The notes: generated by a model not told the origin, from the letters alone. A stretch of 64,000 bases of DNA from Labrenzia sp. PHM005 (GCF_006517275.1 NZ_CP041191.1:4645001-4709000), one strand, 5' to 3'. Positions 1 to 10,359 are shown, counted from the stretch's first letter. Made by a program: numbers and translations.

Positions 1-268
1 TGATGTTGGATTTCAAGGCAGACTGAAACCGCTTGCCCTTGCCCCTTGCAATCGCAACATAAACCGCATCCGTGATTGCTAAACGCTCAATTGCCTGATG
101 GAACAGGCTCAAGGTGAAACCGGTTTTCAGTTCCACGATCACCGGGTCCTCGTTACCCCGGCAGGCGACAACATCGGCCGCACCAACCTCGGCCTTCACC
201 TCATACCCTTGGTTTTCAAGAAATGCTTTGACCGGTTGATAAAGCTCGGTTTCCAGAATGCGCCCCAT
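1..268 (-). CDS. DUF2161 family protein, PD-(D/E)XK nuclease fold (partial)
   Basis: The gene runs off the left edge of the window, so only its first 89 codons are visible. The translation begins MGRILETELYQPVKAFLE and contains GAADVVAC followed by VIVELKTG. A D, then E-x-K on the next strand, is the core pattern of the PD-(D/E)XK nuclease fold, and the whole N-terminus resembles DUF2161, a family of predicted phosphodiesterases with no settled role. An in-frame GTG three codons upstream (277) is an alternative start. Family assignment is from remembered motif pattern; the C-terminal half cannot be judged. Confidence 0.7.
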   Translation of the reverse strand, partial: MGRILETELYQPVKAFLENQGYEVKAEVGAADVVACRGNEDPVIVELKTGFTLSLFHQAIERLAITDAVYVAIARGKGKRFQSALKSNI

Positions 269-358
269 GGCTGTCACTCTATGTTGGGCACTCAGGTGGA
301 GCAATCCGCCGGTTGCCGCGAAGCTGACCTTTTCCACGTTCCGGACAGACTAGTGGGG

Positions 359-1336
359 TCAGCGCCATCGATTGCGCCGGATCCGCTCGTCGATGGGCAT
401 GCGGGAAAAATACTCCGGCACATTTAGAACCATCGGCACCGAAAGGCCGTTCTCATAGTGCACAAATTCCTCCGCCGAAGGCCGGAACTTCATGGTGGCG
501 TAAAACCGTGCAAGGTGCGGAACACAATCGATGAAGATCTCAGTCATGCCTTCGGTTTCGACAAAGGTGGCGATCCCGGCGAAGATCCGCATATAGGTGG
601 CTCCGCCCCGCCACTTTTCTGGAATGGCGTATTTTGTGATTACGCATGTGCCATCAGGGTGATGAGGCGAAGCCGCCATCCCGTAGAGATCGGGCAAGAT
701 CGACAGGCCGCCGTGTTTGGAGAAGTTCACCCGGGCCGTACCAGCATCCTCGCCCTCATAAACGGCAAGAAAACTGGTTCCATGCGCGTCAAGCGGGTCG
801 ATCAAAATGCGTTGGTCATGGTCTGCGTATGGCGAGTCCCGGCCAAATTCCCCGCAATAAACCTCGTATCGTACCCGCTGTGCGCGGAATAAAAGCTCGG
901 CAGTCGTACACTGAAACACCTCGATCGGGGACGATGGCGTGTCTTCAAACTCATCCAGCAGCACTTCATTCTGTTGCAGCCGCGCCCGCATGATTTTCGC
1001 AAGATACCTCGAAAAATCAGCAGCAACTTCCGGATTGATGTCTTCCAGGCGCTTCAGCTCCTTGTGGCCGATGCCAAGCCCGCGCACTGGAGTCAGCGTT
1101 TCGACCCGGGCCGACGCACCGGTCCCGGTCAGAAAGCCGAACTCACCGAGTATGGTGTTGCGACCCGATGTCAGACTGGTGGTTTCGCCGCCCTGGTCAA
1201 AACGAATTTCCACTTCGCCTTCCAGAACCAGCAACATCTCGCTGCCATAACCGCCCTGATACCGGAGCACGTGGCCAGCCTCAAACTGGCGCTCCGGACA
1301 TATCATTATCAAAGCGTCCACGATGACCGGCTTCAT
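359..1336 (-). CDS. Cyclic nucleotide-binding domain fused to GNAT-type N-acyltransferase
   Basis: The 325-residue protein has two parts. Residues about 12-120 look like a cNMP-binding beta-roll (VLEGEVEIRFDQGG, then ILGEFGFLTGTGASARVET), as in Crp or cAMP-gated proteins. Residues about 140-305 resemble the GNAT acyltransferases of the N-acyl amino acid synthase type, including RYEVYCGEFG and an autoinducer-synthase-like core. No DNA-binding helix-turn-helix follows the sensor domain, so it is probably an allosterically gated enzyme rather than a regulator. It overlaps the upstream hydroxylase gene by 4 bases (ATGA), implying translational coupling. Substrate and effector are unknown. Confidence 0.65.
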   Translation of the reverse strand: MKPVIVDALIMICPERQFEAGHVLRYQGGYGSEMLLVLEGEVEIRFDQGGETTSLTSGRNTILGEFGFLTGTGASARVETLTPVRGLGIGHKELKRLEDINPEVAADFSRYLAKIMRARLQQNEVLLDEFEDTPSSPIEVFQCTTAELLFRAQRVRYEVYCGEFGRDSPYADHDQRILIDPLDAHGTSFLAVYEGEDAGTARVNFSKHGGLSILPDLYGMAASPHHPDGTCVITKYAIPEKWRGGATYMRIFAGIATFVETEGMTEIFIDCVPHLARFYATMKFRPSAEEFVHYENGLSVPMVLNVPEYFSRMPIDERIRRNRWR

Positions 1337-2109
1337 TTGGCAGCGCCCTCTGTCTCACCGACCGTTTCCCGAAGAGAAGACAGTGGTTTTTTCTGGACAA
1401 CCACCTGATCGAACACCGCTTCGGAATCCGGCCATTCCGTTTTGAACAACCGATCGAGAAACCGTGTTCCCAAGCCATAGTTGCCAGTGTACCTGGAGTG
1501 ATGCAGCGCGTGATAAACCGTCGACGTGATGTATTTGCCTTTGACCTTCATGAAGGTTTCGGACCGGATTTCGTAATTCGCGTGCCCATAGGAGTTGATC
1601 ACCAGATAGGCCGCGAACCAGGCGGCAATCCCGAAGAAGTTCAAATTAAAGACAAAGACATCGATGAGGGCGAGTGCTCCCAGGATCCCGAGATCGAAGA
1701 TGAACTTCTCCCAAAACGAAAAAGACAACGCGGTAAACGGACTGGATAGACGGCTCTTGTGATGCTCCGCATGGATCCAGTGAAGCGATTTCAGATGAAA
1801 CGCCCGGTGCGAACTGTAGTGCCAGATCTCGGCCCAGACTGCGGTTAACAACAGACTGGCGAAAAAGCTCCCAACCGACCGGCTCGAAAACAATCCTGCC
1901 AGCAGGAAGATCATCAATACGACGGCATGCAGCGGTGTATGCAGGGAGTTTTTCAATTCGCGCCGAACCTGCGGGTCCTTGATCGGAAGGTCGTAAATGC
2001 GGTCGCGTGAGAGATCGACTTCGTAGTCTTCTACGCAGAGCCAAAAGAGCGCCATCAAATGACCAATAACAGCTATGAGGCACAGCATCGCTGTTTCGGT
2101 AGCGCTCAT
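1333..2109 (-). CDS. Sterol desaturase / fatty acid hydroxylase family membrane protein
   Basis: This is an integral membrane di-iron hydroxylase-like protein. The three histidine clusters that bind iron are visible: HYSSHRAFH, HAEHH and HALHHS, in the order and spacing of the fatty acid hydroxylase superfamily. Several hydrophobic segments flank them. The start at 2109 (MSATETAML) is preferred over an upstream in-frame codon at 2145 because an AGGA sits 7 bases before it. It is co-transcribed with the cNMP/GNAT gene through a 4-base overlap, which suggests a shared job in making or modifying an acylated lipid; that link is inference. Confidence 0.75.
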   Translation of the reverse strand: MSATETAMLCLIAVIGHLMALFWLCVEDYEVDLSRDRIYDLPIKDPQVRRELKNSLHTPLHAVVLMIFLLAGLFSSRSVGSFFASLLLTAVWAEIWHYSSHRAFHLKSLHWIHAEHHKSRLSSPFTALSFSFWEKFIFDLGILGALALIDVFVFNLNFFGIAAWFAAYLVINSYGHANYEIRSETFMKVKGKYITSTVYHALHHSRYTGNYGLGTRFLDRLFKTEWPDSEAVFDQVVVQKKPLSSLRETVGETEGAAK

Positions 2110-2220
2110 ATTTCGGTCCTGCAAGAGATGGGTCAACAAGATCAAGCGTGGGTTTGAGGCTAGAAAGTCCGGCTAAACCGGTCAAGTCCAATATGTTTTG
2201 GCCCTTATTACGTCTGGAAA

Positions 2221-3456
2221 TCAGTGCCCGCCCGATACACCTGAGAAAATCTGGAACCCGGCAATCGACAGACACATAGCAGCGCCCAGAATGCCCCACC
2301 AGCGGAATTGGTGTATTGCACCCTCCCCAATCTGCCCGCCAACAGCAAACAGCGCGAGATTGACCAAGGCAAAGACGCTCAAGGTGAAAAGGCTGGTGGC
2401 TTCGGCAAGCCGCACCAGCGGGAAAAACAAGGCGAGGCCCAAAACAATCAAGGCAACTGTCAACGTGGCCCGAGCCGGGGTTTGACGGCGGTCGTCGACT
2501 TTAGCGAACCATTGCGGTGCCAGCCCTTCGTTGGCCATGCCGTAAAGCACCCGGCTTGCCATAACGATCTGCACGAGAATTCCGTTCACCATGGCGATGG
2601 TGGCCATGGCAGCAACAGATTTGCCCGACAGACCGGATACAGATTCAAAGAGAGCCGCAAGAGGCGCGGATGATGATGTGATCGCCTCGCGGTTGGCGGC
2701 AAGAGCGGCGATGACCGCAAGCACCACATAAATCACCAGCGTGATGCCAAGCGTCCAGACCACAGCAAGCGGCACTGTCCTTTCCGCTTTCTGAGTTTCC
2801 TCACTCATATTGACGATGTCTTCAAAGCCGATGAAGGCAAAAAACGCCAACACGCCACCGGATACAATCCCGGCCAATGCTGCTGAATTCAGTGACGGAA
2901 CAAAGGTGTTTCCGACCGCAGAATAATCACTGAGCAAAGGCAATCCGAACACGATCACCACAATCAGCGTTCCGACCTCGACGAGGGTCACCAGAGCGGC
3001 AAAGGCGACACTTTCGCGCACACCAAACCAGGCAATTCCGAACAAGATCAGGATGATTGCGAAAACCAGTAAAGTTTCTGGAAGCGCAAGAAAAACCTGA
3101 ACATAACCTGCAAAGGCAAGCGCAATTGCTGCGCTGGATATGATCCCTGTCGCAACGACCCCGAAACCCGCAAGCCGCGCGAATACACTTCCAAGGCCCC
3201 GATTGACGAAAACAGCTTCTCCGCCAGCAACCGGATACCGCCGTATCAACAGTGCATAGGAAATGCCGGTAACACCGGCGATCATACCGGCGAGCAGAAA
3301 CGACAATGGGGCCTGATCGCCAGCAAGCGCCAATACTTCTCCGATTAGAGCAAAGATGCCAGCGCCAACAGTGACGCCGACGCCATAAAAAACCAGCAAG
3401 GGAAGAGTCAGTGTCCTTTTGAGTTTGGCCGGTGGTTTTGTTTCCTTGCTTGTCAT
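2221..3456 (-). CDS. APC superfamily amino acid permease
   Basis: A polytopic inner-membrane protein of about 411 residues with roughly 12 hydrophobic segments. The first segment carries GVGVTVGAGIFALIGEV, the helix-1 substrate-binding pattern of amino acid-polyamine-organocation permeases, and helix 6 carries FFAFIGFEDIVNMSEET, also typical of the family. The likely start is MTSKETKPP; the longer reading frame only adds 12 residues from a TTG codon. It lies 65 bases beyond the hydroxylase start on the same strand and may be transcribed separately. Substrate cannot be inferred. Confidence 0.8.
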   Translation of the reverse strand: MTSKETKPPAKLKRTLTLPLLVFYGVGVTVGAGIFALIGEVLALAGDQAPLSFLLAGMIAGVTGISYALLIRRYPVAGGEAVFVNRGLGSVFARLAGFGVVATGIISSAAIALAFAGYVQVFLALPETLLVFAIILILFGIAWFGVRESVAFAALVTLVEVGTLIVVIVFGLPLLSDYSAVGNTFVPSLNSAALAGIVSGGVLAFFAFIGFEDIVNMSEETQKAERTVPLAVVWTLGITLVIYVVLAVIAALAANREAITSSSAPLAALFESVSGLSGKSVAAMATIAMVNGILVQIVMASRVLYGMANEGLAPQWFAKVDDRRQTPARATLTVALIVLGLALFFPLVRLAEATSLFTLSVFALVNLALFAVGGQIGEGAIHQFRWWGILGAAMCLSIAGFQIFSGVSGGH

Positions 3457-3653
3457 GAGTGTTAATGTTGCGCAGCTTGTCCGGCCGTCCAATCGGCGCG
3501 ACTACGTATTCCGCGAAGAAACATATTTCTTAAACTGATGCGCGAGTGGTGTTCGCCGGGCGGAGATGGTCTTACAAACACCATAATTAATGCCCGTGAC
3601 CTGTGTGTTTTGTCTCAAGTAGCGCAGCTAAAACACAGTGTCTGAAACACAAT

Positions 3654-3667
3654 TTGATCTGAAGCAA
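3654..3667 (+). promoter_or_regulatory. Candidate FNR/FnrL box upstream of napF
   Basis: The 14-mer TTGATCTGAAGCAA matches the FNR consensus TTGAT-N4-ATCAA at 9 of 10 defined positions, with exact N4 spacing. It ends 81 bases before the napF start, a plausible place for oxygen control of a nap operon. Site function is inference. Confidence 0.45.
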
Positions 3668-3748
3668 AGATCCCGTCCAATTTTTTCCTTAGCTTCCGGC
3701 AAAAGACAGACTAGGCTGTCTTTACAAGGACGTGTGAGGAAAGGTGGC

Positions 3749-4237
3749 ATGACCGCCCCAAACCCAAGTCGGCGGAATTTTTTGAGGGGAAAATTCGCTG
3801 AGACGGACGCAGCCATTCTGCGCCCGCCTGGAGCCACGGCCTCTTTCGACCAGAAGTGCACCGAATGCGGCAAGTGTTCTGACGCCTGCCCTGAAAACAT
3901 CATCGTCATCGGAAACGACCGGCGCCCGGTCGTAAACTTCGAAATCGGCGCCTGTACGTTCTGTTCAGCCTGCGCGGACACTTGCCCAACTGAAGCGCTA
4001 GACCCTGCCCAAGTCCCCGACTGGGACTGGAAAGCTGAGGTTGGAGATTCTTGTCTTTCTTATCAAGGCATTACCTGCCGCGCATGCGAAGACGTCTGCG
4101 AACCACGTGCAATTCGATTCCGATTATCAACAGGCGGGAAATCGCATCCCGTTTTTGACATTTCTCAATGTACTGGCTGTGGCGAGTGCGCATATTCCTG
4201 TCCTGCGCGCGCCATATCATTTGCCAAGATGGAATAA
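3749..4237 (+). CDS. napF: Ferredoxin-type protein NapF
   Basis: A cytoplasmic iron-sulfur protein of 162 residues that helps mature NapA. After the typical NapF opening SRRNFLRGKF it has three clusters of cysteines for [4Fe-4S] centres: CTECGKCSDACPE, CTFCSACADTCPT and CTGCGECAYSCPA, plus CRACEDVCEP in between. The start at 3749 follows GAGGAAAGG; the longer frame upstream to 3638 has no SD and would add an unconserved leader. It is the first gene of napFDAGHBC. Confidence 0.93.
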   Translation: MTAPNPSRRNFLRGKFAETDAAILRPPGATASFDQKCTECGKCSDACPENIIVIGNDRRPVVNFEIGACTFCSACADTCPTEALDPAQVPDWDWKAEVGDSCLSYQGITCRACEDVCEPRAIRFRLSTGGKSHPVFDISQCTGCGECAYSCPARAISFAKME

Positions 4238-4257
4238 GCACGCGCGAGGGAGAGAAA

Positions 4258-4518
4258 ATGAATATTTGCGGCTGTCTTGTTCACGCCTCGGTTGAGTCTG
4301 TGAATAATGTTCGCGATGGAATTCAGGCGCTCGATGGCGCTGAAGTTCATGCTAGTTCCGACGATGGGCGCCTCGTCGTCGTCGTTGAAGATTCAGGGTC
4401 CACACTTGCCTCGGACCAGATCATGGCCATGCACCAAATACCCGGTGTGATATCGGTCACCCTTACTTACCACCATTTCGAAGACCTATCGCAGCCGGTC
4501 GCTTGCGCCACTGCCTAA
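4258..4518 (+). CDS. napD: NapD, chaperone for NapA maturation
   Basis: An 86-residue cytoplasmic protein beginning MNICGCLVHA, matching the NapD pattern in which the N-terminal strand carries the CG-x-LVH sequence. NapD binds the twin-arginine signal of NapA and holds it until the molybdenum cofactor is inserted. The start at 4258 follows AGGGAGAG. It sits 20 bases after napF and 15 bases before napA, in keeping with one transcript. Confidence 0.9.
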   Translation: MNICGCLVHASVESVNNVRDGIQALDGAEVHASSDDGRLVVVVEDSGSTLASDQIMAMHQIPGVISVTLTYHHFEDLSQPVACATA

Positions 4519-4533
4519 TGCCGGAGATCTGCC

Positions 4534-7026
4534 ATGACTACCTCAGAATCCCGTCGTAACTTCCTCAAAGCGACAGCCGCCGCCAGCACGGCAGCAGCTG
4601 CCGGTATCCCGCTTGCTACAGCGCCAGCGGGCGCCCAACCACAATCTGCGGACATTCGTTGGGATAAAGCCCCTTGCCGTTTCTGCGGCACAGGCTGTTC
4701 CGTTCTTGTCGGCACCAAAGAAGGCCGTGTGGTTGCAACCCAGGGCGACCCGGACGCACCGGTGAACCGTGGCCTCAACTGCATCAAGGGCTACTTCCTG
4801 TCCAAGATCATGTACGGCAAGGACCGCCTGACCACGCCGCTGCTGCGCAAATCCAACGGTGTTTACGACAAGAATGGTGACTTCGAGCCGGTGAGCTGGG
4901 ATGAAGCCTTTGATGTCATGGCGCAGAAATGGAAAGAAGCGCTGGCCAAAAAAGGCCCGACTTCTGTCGGTATGTTCGGCTCCGGGCAATGGACTGTCTG
5001 GGAAGGCTATGCGGCTGCAAAATTCATGAAGGCCGGCCTTCGGACCAACAACATCGACCCGAATGCACGCCACTGTATGGCGTCTGCGGTTGTCGGCTTC
5101 ATCCGCGCCTTCGGCATTGACGAGCCGATGGGCTGTTATGACGACCTTGAGCACGCCGATACATTCGTGCTCTGGGGGTCCAACATGGCGGAAATGCACC
5201 CAATCCTGTGGTCCCGCCTGACCGACACCCGCTTGACGAAAAAAGATTGTGAAGTCCACGTTCTGTCGACCTTCGAACACCGCTCGTTTGAGCTGGCCGA
5301 CAACGGCATGGTGTTTGCCCCGCAAACCGATCTGGCGATCCTCAACTACATCGCCAACTACATCATCCAGAATGATGCGGTGAACTGGGACTTCATGAAC
5401 AAGCACGTCAACATCAAGAAGACGGCGACCGACATCGGCTATGGCCTGCGCGACAACAATCCGCTGCAGATGGAAGCTGCCAATCCGAATTCCGGTAAAC
5501 TGACAGAAATGAGTTTCGATGATTACGCCGCAGCCGTTGCGGAATACACCGTCGAAAAGACATCCGAGATTTCGGGCGTCCCTGTCGATCAGCTGGAACG
5601 TCTGGCCAAGCAATATGCCGACCCGAACCGGAAGATCATGTCGCTGTGGACCATGGGCTTTAATCAGCACACCCGCGGATCCTGGGTGAACGGCCTGATG
5701 TACAACGTTCACTTGCTCACCGGCAAAATCTCCGAGCCGGGCAATTCGCCCTTCTCATTGACCGGCCAGCCGTCCGCTTGCGGCACCGCCCGTGAGGTCG
5801 GCACCTTTGCCCACCGCCTGCCGGCGGACATGGTGGTCATGAATGAAAAGCACCGCGATATCTGTGAAAAGGCATGGAATGTTCCGACAGGGACAATCCC
5901 ACCGAAGCCCGGTTTCCACGCTGTTCTGCAGCACCGCAAGCTGAAAGACGGTGATCTCAACGCTTACTGGGTTCAGTGCAACAACAACATGCAAGCTGCG
6001 CCCAACATGAACGAGGAAGGTTTCCCGGGTTACCGCAATCCAGAAAACTTCATTGCGGTGTCAGACCCTTACCCGACCGTGACTGCATTGGCAGCCGACT
6101 TGATCCTGCCGACCGCCATGTGGGTGGAAAAAGAAGGGGCTTACGGCAACGCTGAACGCCGCACCCAGTTCTGGCGCCAGCAAGTCAAAGCACCGGGCGA
6201 AGCAAGATCCGACGTTTGGCAAGTCATGGAATTCTCCAAGCGCTTCACTGTCGAAGAAGCTTGGGGCGAAGAACATGTCGCCAAGATGCCGGAGCACGCC
6301 GGCAAGACGCTCTTTGACGTTCTGTTTGCCAACGGGGTTGTCGACAAATACCCGGTTTCTGAAGTCGCAGACGGTTTTGAAAACGACGAATCCGAACATT
6401 TCGGCTTCTACGTTCAGAAAGGCCTCTTCGAAGAGTATGCCGAATTTGGCCGCGGCCATGCCCACGATCTGGCGTCCTTTGAAACCTATCACCAGGCCCG
6501 CGGCCTGCGCTGGCCGGTCGTCGACGGCAAGGAAACGCTCTACCGCTTCCGCGAAGGCTATGACCCTTATGTCGCAGAAGGTAAAGGCGTCGAGTTCTAC
6601 GGCAAGCCGGATGGCAAAGCGAACATCATCTTTGCACCTTACGAAGATGCCGCCGAAAGCCCAGATGAAGAATTCGATCTGTGGCTGTGCACCGGCCGTG
6701 TTCTGGAACACTGGCATTCCGGATCGATGACCCGCCGTGTCCCGGAACTGCACCGGTCCTATCCGTCGGCTGTAGTCTACATGCATCCGGACGATGCCAG
6801 AGACCGTGGTCTGCGCCGTGGCCAGGAGATCCTGATCTCCACCCGCCGCGGTGAAATGCTCAGCCGGGTTGACACCCGCGGCCGGAACAAGCCGCCGCGC
6901 GGCCTGGTCTTCGTGCCCTGGTTCGATGAAAGCCAGCTCATCAACAAGCTGACTTTAGACGCGACTTGCCCGCTCTCCAAAGAGACGGATTTCAAGAAAT
7001 GCGCCTGTAAGATCGAACGCGCGTGA
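4534..7026 (+). CDS. napA: Periplasmic nitrate reductase catalytic subunit NapA
   Basis: An 830-residue molybdoenzyme that reduces nitrate to nitrite in the periplasm. The N-terminus is a twin-arginine signal ([13 protein letters not shown]). Cysteines 48, 51, 55 and 83 (CRFCGTGC and NCIKG) ligate the [4Fe-4S] cluster. The molybdenum cysteine lies in [13 protein letters not shown] near residue 182. The length is that of a full NapA and the reading frame is intact. Electrons should come from NapC through NapB, both encoded downstream. Confidence 0.97.
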   Translation: MTTSESRRNFLKATAAASTAAAAGIPLATAPAGAQPQSADIRWDKAPCRFCGTGCSVLVGTKEGRVVATQGDPDAPVNRGLNCIKGYFLSKIMYGKDRLTTPLLRKSNGVYDKNGDFEPVSWDEAFDVMAQKWKEALAKKGPTSVGMFGSGQWTVWEGYAAAKFMKAGLRTNNIDPNARHCMASAVVGFIRAFGIDEPMGCYDDLEHADTFVLWGSNMAEMHPILWSRLTDTRLTKKDCEVHVLSTFEHRSFELADNGMVFAPQTDLAILNYIANYIIQNDAVNWDFMNKHVNIKKTATDIGYGLRDNNPLQMEAANPNSGKLTEMSFDDYAAAVAEYTVEKTSEISGVPVDQLERLAKQYADPNRKIMSLWTMGFNQHTRGSWVNGLMYNVHLLTGKISEPGNSPFSLTGQPSACGTAREVGTFAHRLPADMVVMNEKHRDICEKAWNVPTGTIPPKPGFHAVLQHRKLKDGDLNAYWVQCNNNMQAAPNMNEEGFPGYRNPENFIAVSDPYPTVTALAADLILPTAMWVEKEGAYGNAERRTQFWRQQVKAPGEARSDVWQVMEFSKRFTVEEAWGEEHVAKMPEHAGKTLFDVLFANGVVDKYPVSEVADGFENDESEHFGFYVQKGLFEEYAEFGRGHAHDLASFETYHQARGLRWPVVDGKETLYRFREGYDPYVAEGKGVEFYGKPDGKANIIFAPYEDAAESPDEEFDLWLCTGRVLEHWHSGSMTRRVPELHRSYPSAVVYMHPDDARDRGLRRGQEILISTRRGEMLSRVDTRGRNKPPRGLVFVPWFDESQLINKLTLDATCPLSKETDFKKCACKIERA

Positions 7027-7048
7027 TCTGAGCTGAAGGTCAACCGCC

Positions 7049-7858
7049 ATGCCAGCCTCACCAAACCCCAAGTCCCCTGGCCGCCGCCGTTTCCTCACGG
7101 ATACGGCGCGCGCCGCTGGCGGATGTTTGGTCGCAGGATCGCTTCTTGCCTATGTCGCACGTGATGCCCGTGCGCTGCCGGCCGAAGCTCTGCGGCCACC
7201 CGGGGCTCTGGGTGAGGATGACTTTTTGTCAGCCTGCATCCGGTGCGGTTTGTGCGTGCGCGACTGCCCCTATGACACGTTGAAGCTGGCAGAACTCGGT
7301 GAAGATGGACCGGCAACCGGAGCGCCCTATTTCACCGCGCGTGATGTGCCTTGCGAGATGTGCGACGACATTCCTTGTGTCGCCGCCTGTCCGACCGGGG
7401 CACTCGATCCCAAACTGGACAATATCGACGACGCCCAGATGGGAACGGCCGTTCTGGTTGATCAGGAAAACTGCCTGAACTTTCTCGGACTGCGCTGTGA
7501 TGTCTGTTACCGGGTGTGCCCGGTCATTGATGAAGCGATCACACTGGAGCCCTCGCACAACACGAGGTCGGGCAAACACGCCATCTTTGCACCGACCGTG
7601 CACGCGGACCGCTGTACTGGCTGCGGATTGTGCGAAAAGAGCTGCGTGCTTCCCGAAGCTGCAATCAAGGTTCTGCCAACCCGGCTAGCCCGCGGTTCAT
7701 CTGCCGAGCATTACCGCAAAGGCTGGGAAGAAAAGGCCCGCAAGGGCGCACCGCTTGTAGAAGGTATCATCGACCTGCCTGACCGGATGCCGGAACCGCT
7801 TTCCGGACCCGCAGGTGAATTCAAGCCGGCCTTCAAACTTCCGGGGGTCAGCCAATGA
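7049..7858 (+). CDS. napG: Ferredoxin-type protein NapG
   Basis: A 269-residue periplasmic iron-sulfur protein with a twin-arginine-type leader ([15 protein letters not shown]). Four cysteine clusters are visible: [43 protein letters not shown] and [11 protein letters not shown], enough for four [4Fe-4S] centres as in NapG. With NapH it forms a quinol-oxidising route to the reductase. It overlaps napH by 4 bases. Confidence 0.95.
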   Translation: MPASPNPKSPGRRRFLTDTARAAGGCLVAGSLLAYVARDARALPAEALRPPGALGEDDFLSACIRCGLCVRDCPYDTLKLAELGEDGPATGAPYFTARDVPCEMCDDIPCVAACPTGALDPKLDNIDDAQMGTAVLVDQENCLNFLGLRCDVCYRVCPVIDEAITLEPSHNTRSGKHAIFAPTVHADRCTGCGLCEKSCVLPEAAIKVLPTRLARGSSAEHYRKGWEEKARKGAPLVEGIIDLPDRMPEPLSGPAGEFKPAFKLPGVSQ

Positions 7859-8766
7859 GTGCAAAAACCAGACTCCCGGTTGGACAGGAAGCCATCGAAC
7901 ACAAAGGCTGGTTGGGGGCCCACCGGTTCCTCATCCTGCGGCGTCTGTCCCAGGCGTTTTTCCTCGCCCTCTTCATGCTGGGACCGTGGTTCGGACTTTG
8001 GTGGGTGGTTGGAACACTGGCAGGGTCCAGAACGTTTGATGTGCTGCCTCTAACCGATCCGCTGGTTCTGTTGCAAAGCCTTGCCGCCGGCCATCTGCCG
8101 GAACTGACAGCCTTGATCGGCGCGATCATTGTTCTGGCGGTTTATGCGGTGATTGGCGGCCGGGTCTATTGTTCCTGGGTTTGCCCGATCAATCCTATTA
8201 CCGACGCGGCCCATTGGCTGCATGAGCGCCTTGACATTCAAAAAGGCTGGCAGCCCAACCGCAACACCCGGCTTTGGGTCCTTGGAACTGTTCTGGCCGT
8301 CAGCGCGCTAACTGGCACGATCGCCTGGGAAGTTGTCAATCCGATCACCCTGCTGCACCGCGGGCTGATATTCGGCATGGGTTTCGCCTGGACAATCGTG
8401 GCCCTGGTCTTCGTCTTCGACCTGTTTGTCTCCCGGCGCGGCTGGTGCAGCCACATCTGCCCGGTTGGCGCCTTTTATGGTCTGGTTGGAACAAAAAGCA
8501 TCCTGCGGATAACCGCCGCAGAACGTGCAAGATGTGATGACTGCATGGATTGCTACGCGGTCTGTCCGGAGAACCACATCATATCCCCTGCACTCAAGGG
8601 CAAACCTGGCGATACGCCGCTGATCCTGTCCCCTGATTGCACCAATTGCGGACGTTGCATCGACGTCTGCTCAGTCGACGTGTTCGCATTTACCCACCGG
8701 TTCGACGACCGGGTCAAAAACATAGATAAGCCGGCCGGGGATTTGTCCACCGGTCCCGCAATTTGA
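7855..8766 (+). CDS. napH: Quinol dehydrogenase membrane subunit NapH
   Basis: A 303-residue membrane protein with about four hydrophobic helices, the polyferredoxin-like membrane motif [12 protein letters not shown] near the first half and CSHICPVG later, then two cytoplasmic [4Fe-4S] sets, [13 protein letters not shown] and [11 protein letters not shown]. This is the NapH arrangement. It overlaps napG (ATGA), so the two are likely made in step as partners. Confidence 0.95.
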   Translation: MSAKTRLPVGQEAIEHKGWLGAHRFLILRRLSQAFFLALFMLGPWFGLWWVVGTLAGSRTFDVLPLTDPLVLLQSLAAGHLPELTALIGAIIVLAVYAVIGGRVYCSWVCPINPITDAAHWLHERLDIQKGWQPNRNTRLWVLGTVLAVSALTGTIAWEVVNPITLLHRGLIFGMGFAWTIVALVFVFDLFVSRRGWCSHICPVGAFYGLVGTKSILRITAAERARCDDCMDCYAVCPENHIISPALKGKPGDTPLILSPDCTNCGRCIDVCSVDVFAFTHRFDDRVKNIDKPAGDLSTGPAI

Positions 8767-8787
8767 ACGGAGCAACGGAGAATAGAG

Positions 8788-9231
8788 ATGAAACTGCAAG
8801 TTCTAGTGGGAATATCAGCCCTTGTTGTCTCTACAACTCTGGCAGGCTTTGCAATAGCGCAGTCGTCCGGATCTGTTCAGAGTTTGCGCAGCGGTGATCT
8901 GCCGGACACGCTTCGAGCCGAGCAGGTTCACAAACAAATGGAAGGCCGCATGAAGCGGAACTACCGCCAGCAGCCTCCCCTTATTCCGCATTCCAGTTCG
9001 CAATATCAGATGGACAAGCGCACCAACCAGTGCCTTGGCTGCCATGACTGGACGGTCGCCGGGGAGCGCGGAGCACCGACCCTGTCGATGACCCACTATC
9101 TGGACCGGGAAGGCAATCAGCTCGACACCGTCGCCGGAACGCGCTGGTTCTGCAACCAGTGCCACGTCCCGCAAGCGAACGCTCCAGAGCTGGTCGGCAA
9201 CGACTTTCAACCGTCCAACGCATTGCGTTAA
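8788..9231 (+). CDS. napB: Nitrate reductase small subunit NapB, diheme cytochrome c
   Basis: A 147-residue periplasmic cytochrome with a cleavable signal (LVVSTTLAGFAIAQ). Two haem-binding motifs are present, CLGCH at residues 82-86 and CNQCH at 122-126, and histidines near residues 68 and 103 fit the bis-His ligation of NapB. It passes electrons from NapC to NapA. An SD (GGAG) precedes the start. Confidence 0.94.
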   Translation: MKLQVLVGISALVVSTTLAGFAIAQSSGSVQSLRSGDLPDTLRAEQVHKQMEGRMKRNYRQQPPLIPHSSSQYQMDKRTNQCLGCHDWTVAGERGAPTLSMTHYLDREGNQLDTVAGTRWFCNQCHVPQANAPELVGNDFQPSNALR

Positions 9232-9255
9232 CGTGGGAACAGGAGAGACACGAGC

Positions 9256-9957
9256 ATGTCCGATCCGCAAAACAAACCGAAACAAGGCCTGATCCGCAGG
9301 CTCTGGGACGGCTTTTGGAGCCCTGTGTCCGCATTCAGCGTCGGGTTCATCGTCATCGCCGGTTTCCTAGGTGGGATCATCTTCTGGGGTGGTTTCCACT
9401 GGACCTTGGAACTGACCAACACCGAAGAGTTCTGTGTTTCCTGCCACACGATGGAGACCAACCTCGGCGAATACCGGCAAACGATCCACTACAACAACCA
9501 CTCCGGTGTCCGGGCGGTTTGCTCCGACTGCCACGTGCCGCATGAATGGCAGCACAAGGTGAAAGCCAAGATCATGGCGGTCAAGGACGTCTACCATGAG
9601 ATCGTTGGCACAATCAGCACGCCGGAGAAATACGAAGAGCACCGGTTGCAAATGGCGTCGATTGTCTGGCGGAAAATGAAAGCTTCCGACAGCCGCGAAT
9701 GCCGCAACTGTCACTCCTTCGACTACATGGATTTCACAATCCAGGAATCACGTGCGGCTTCCGAACACCAGCGCGCCATTGACAACAGCATGACCTGTAT
9801 CGATTGCCACCAGGGGATCGCGCACGCTTTGCCGCCCGGTCACCAGGAAGAGTACAACAAGATCAAGGAAGACTTTGAAGCGAACGCCGCGCCAAACACT
9901 TCGGAAACAAAAAGTGTCGCGGAAATACGCACTTACGTCGACAAACTGTCAAACTGA
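9256..9957 (+). CDS. napC: Tetraheme membrane cytochrome NapC
   Basis: A 233-residue NapC/NirT-type quinol dehydrogenase. One N-terminal transmembrane helix (SVGFIVIAGFLGGIIFWGG) anchors a periplasmic domain with four haem motifs: CVSCH, CSDCH, CRNCH and CIDCH. It oxidises membrane quinol and feeds NapB. The start follows GGAACAGGAG. No napE is found in the cluster, and both electron-input routes (NapC and NapGH) are encoded. Confidence 0.95.
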   Translation: MSDPQNKPKQGLIRRLWDGFWSPVSAFSVGFIVIAGFLGGIIFWGGFHWTLELTNTEEFCVSCHTMETNLGEYRQTIHYNNHSGVRAVCSDCHVPHEWQHKVKAKIMAVKDVYHEIVGTISTPEKYEEHRLQMASIVWRKMKASDSRECRNCHSFDYMDFTIQESRAASEHQRAIDNSMTCIDCHQGIAHALPPGHQEEYNKIKEDFEANAAPNTSETKSVAEIRTYVDKLSN

Positions 9958-10027
9958 TTCAAGCCCGGGGCGCCAGAAAACCTAACCGGCGCTCCGGAGA
10001 CTCTCGATATAAAGAAAAGGTCTTAGC

Positions 10028-10294
10028 ATGCTTGGTATTCTCGATTTGCTCGGAACCATCGGCGGAAATGTCCTTAGTTTTCCTGGCATCCTCGGCCTCG
10101 GCCTCGGCATGATGACACGCAACTGGATGCTTGCAGCCATCATGGGTGGCATCGTCGGCGTGCTGGAAACCGTTCTCTTTGCCGGTTTCAGTTTTTCGGC
10201 GATAGCGCCGCTTGATATGGCGGTTGCCATTGTCGTCGGTGTGCTGGCCGGCAGCTTGGGCTGTGCGATCCGGCACAAGGGCGCTACCGTTTAA
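10028..10294 (+). CDS. Small glycine-rich membrane protein of unknown function
   Basis: An 88-residue protein, nearly all hydrophobic, with about three membrane segments and no charged catalytic motif (MLGILDLLGTIGGNVLSF at the start). It lies 70 bases after napC and just before the DUF2478 gene, all on the plus strand, so it probably belongs to the nap transcript or its read-through. I do not recognise the family. The start choice follows AAGAAAAGG about 6 bases upstream. Confidence 0.6.
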   Translation: MLGILDLLGTIGGNVLSFPGILGLGLGMMTRNWMLAAIMGGIVGVLETVLFAGFSFSAIAPLDMAVAIVVGVLAGSLGCAIRHKGATV

Positions 10295-10359
10295 GTCCTC
10301 TCATCACACCCGTGCAGCTTTGGGATAACTGGAGCTGCCACAACTCAAAAATCAAGATT

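Noticed and set aside
4543..5712. Minus-strand open frame (389 codons) opposite napA
   Set aside because: It is a shadow of the conserved napA frame in GC-rich DNA and has no ribosome site or motif.
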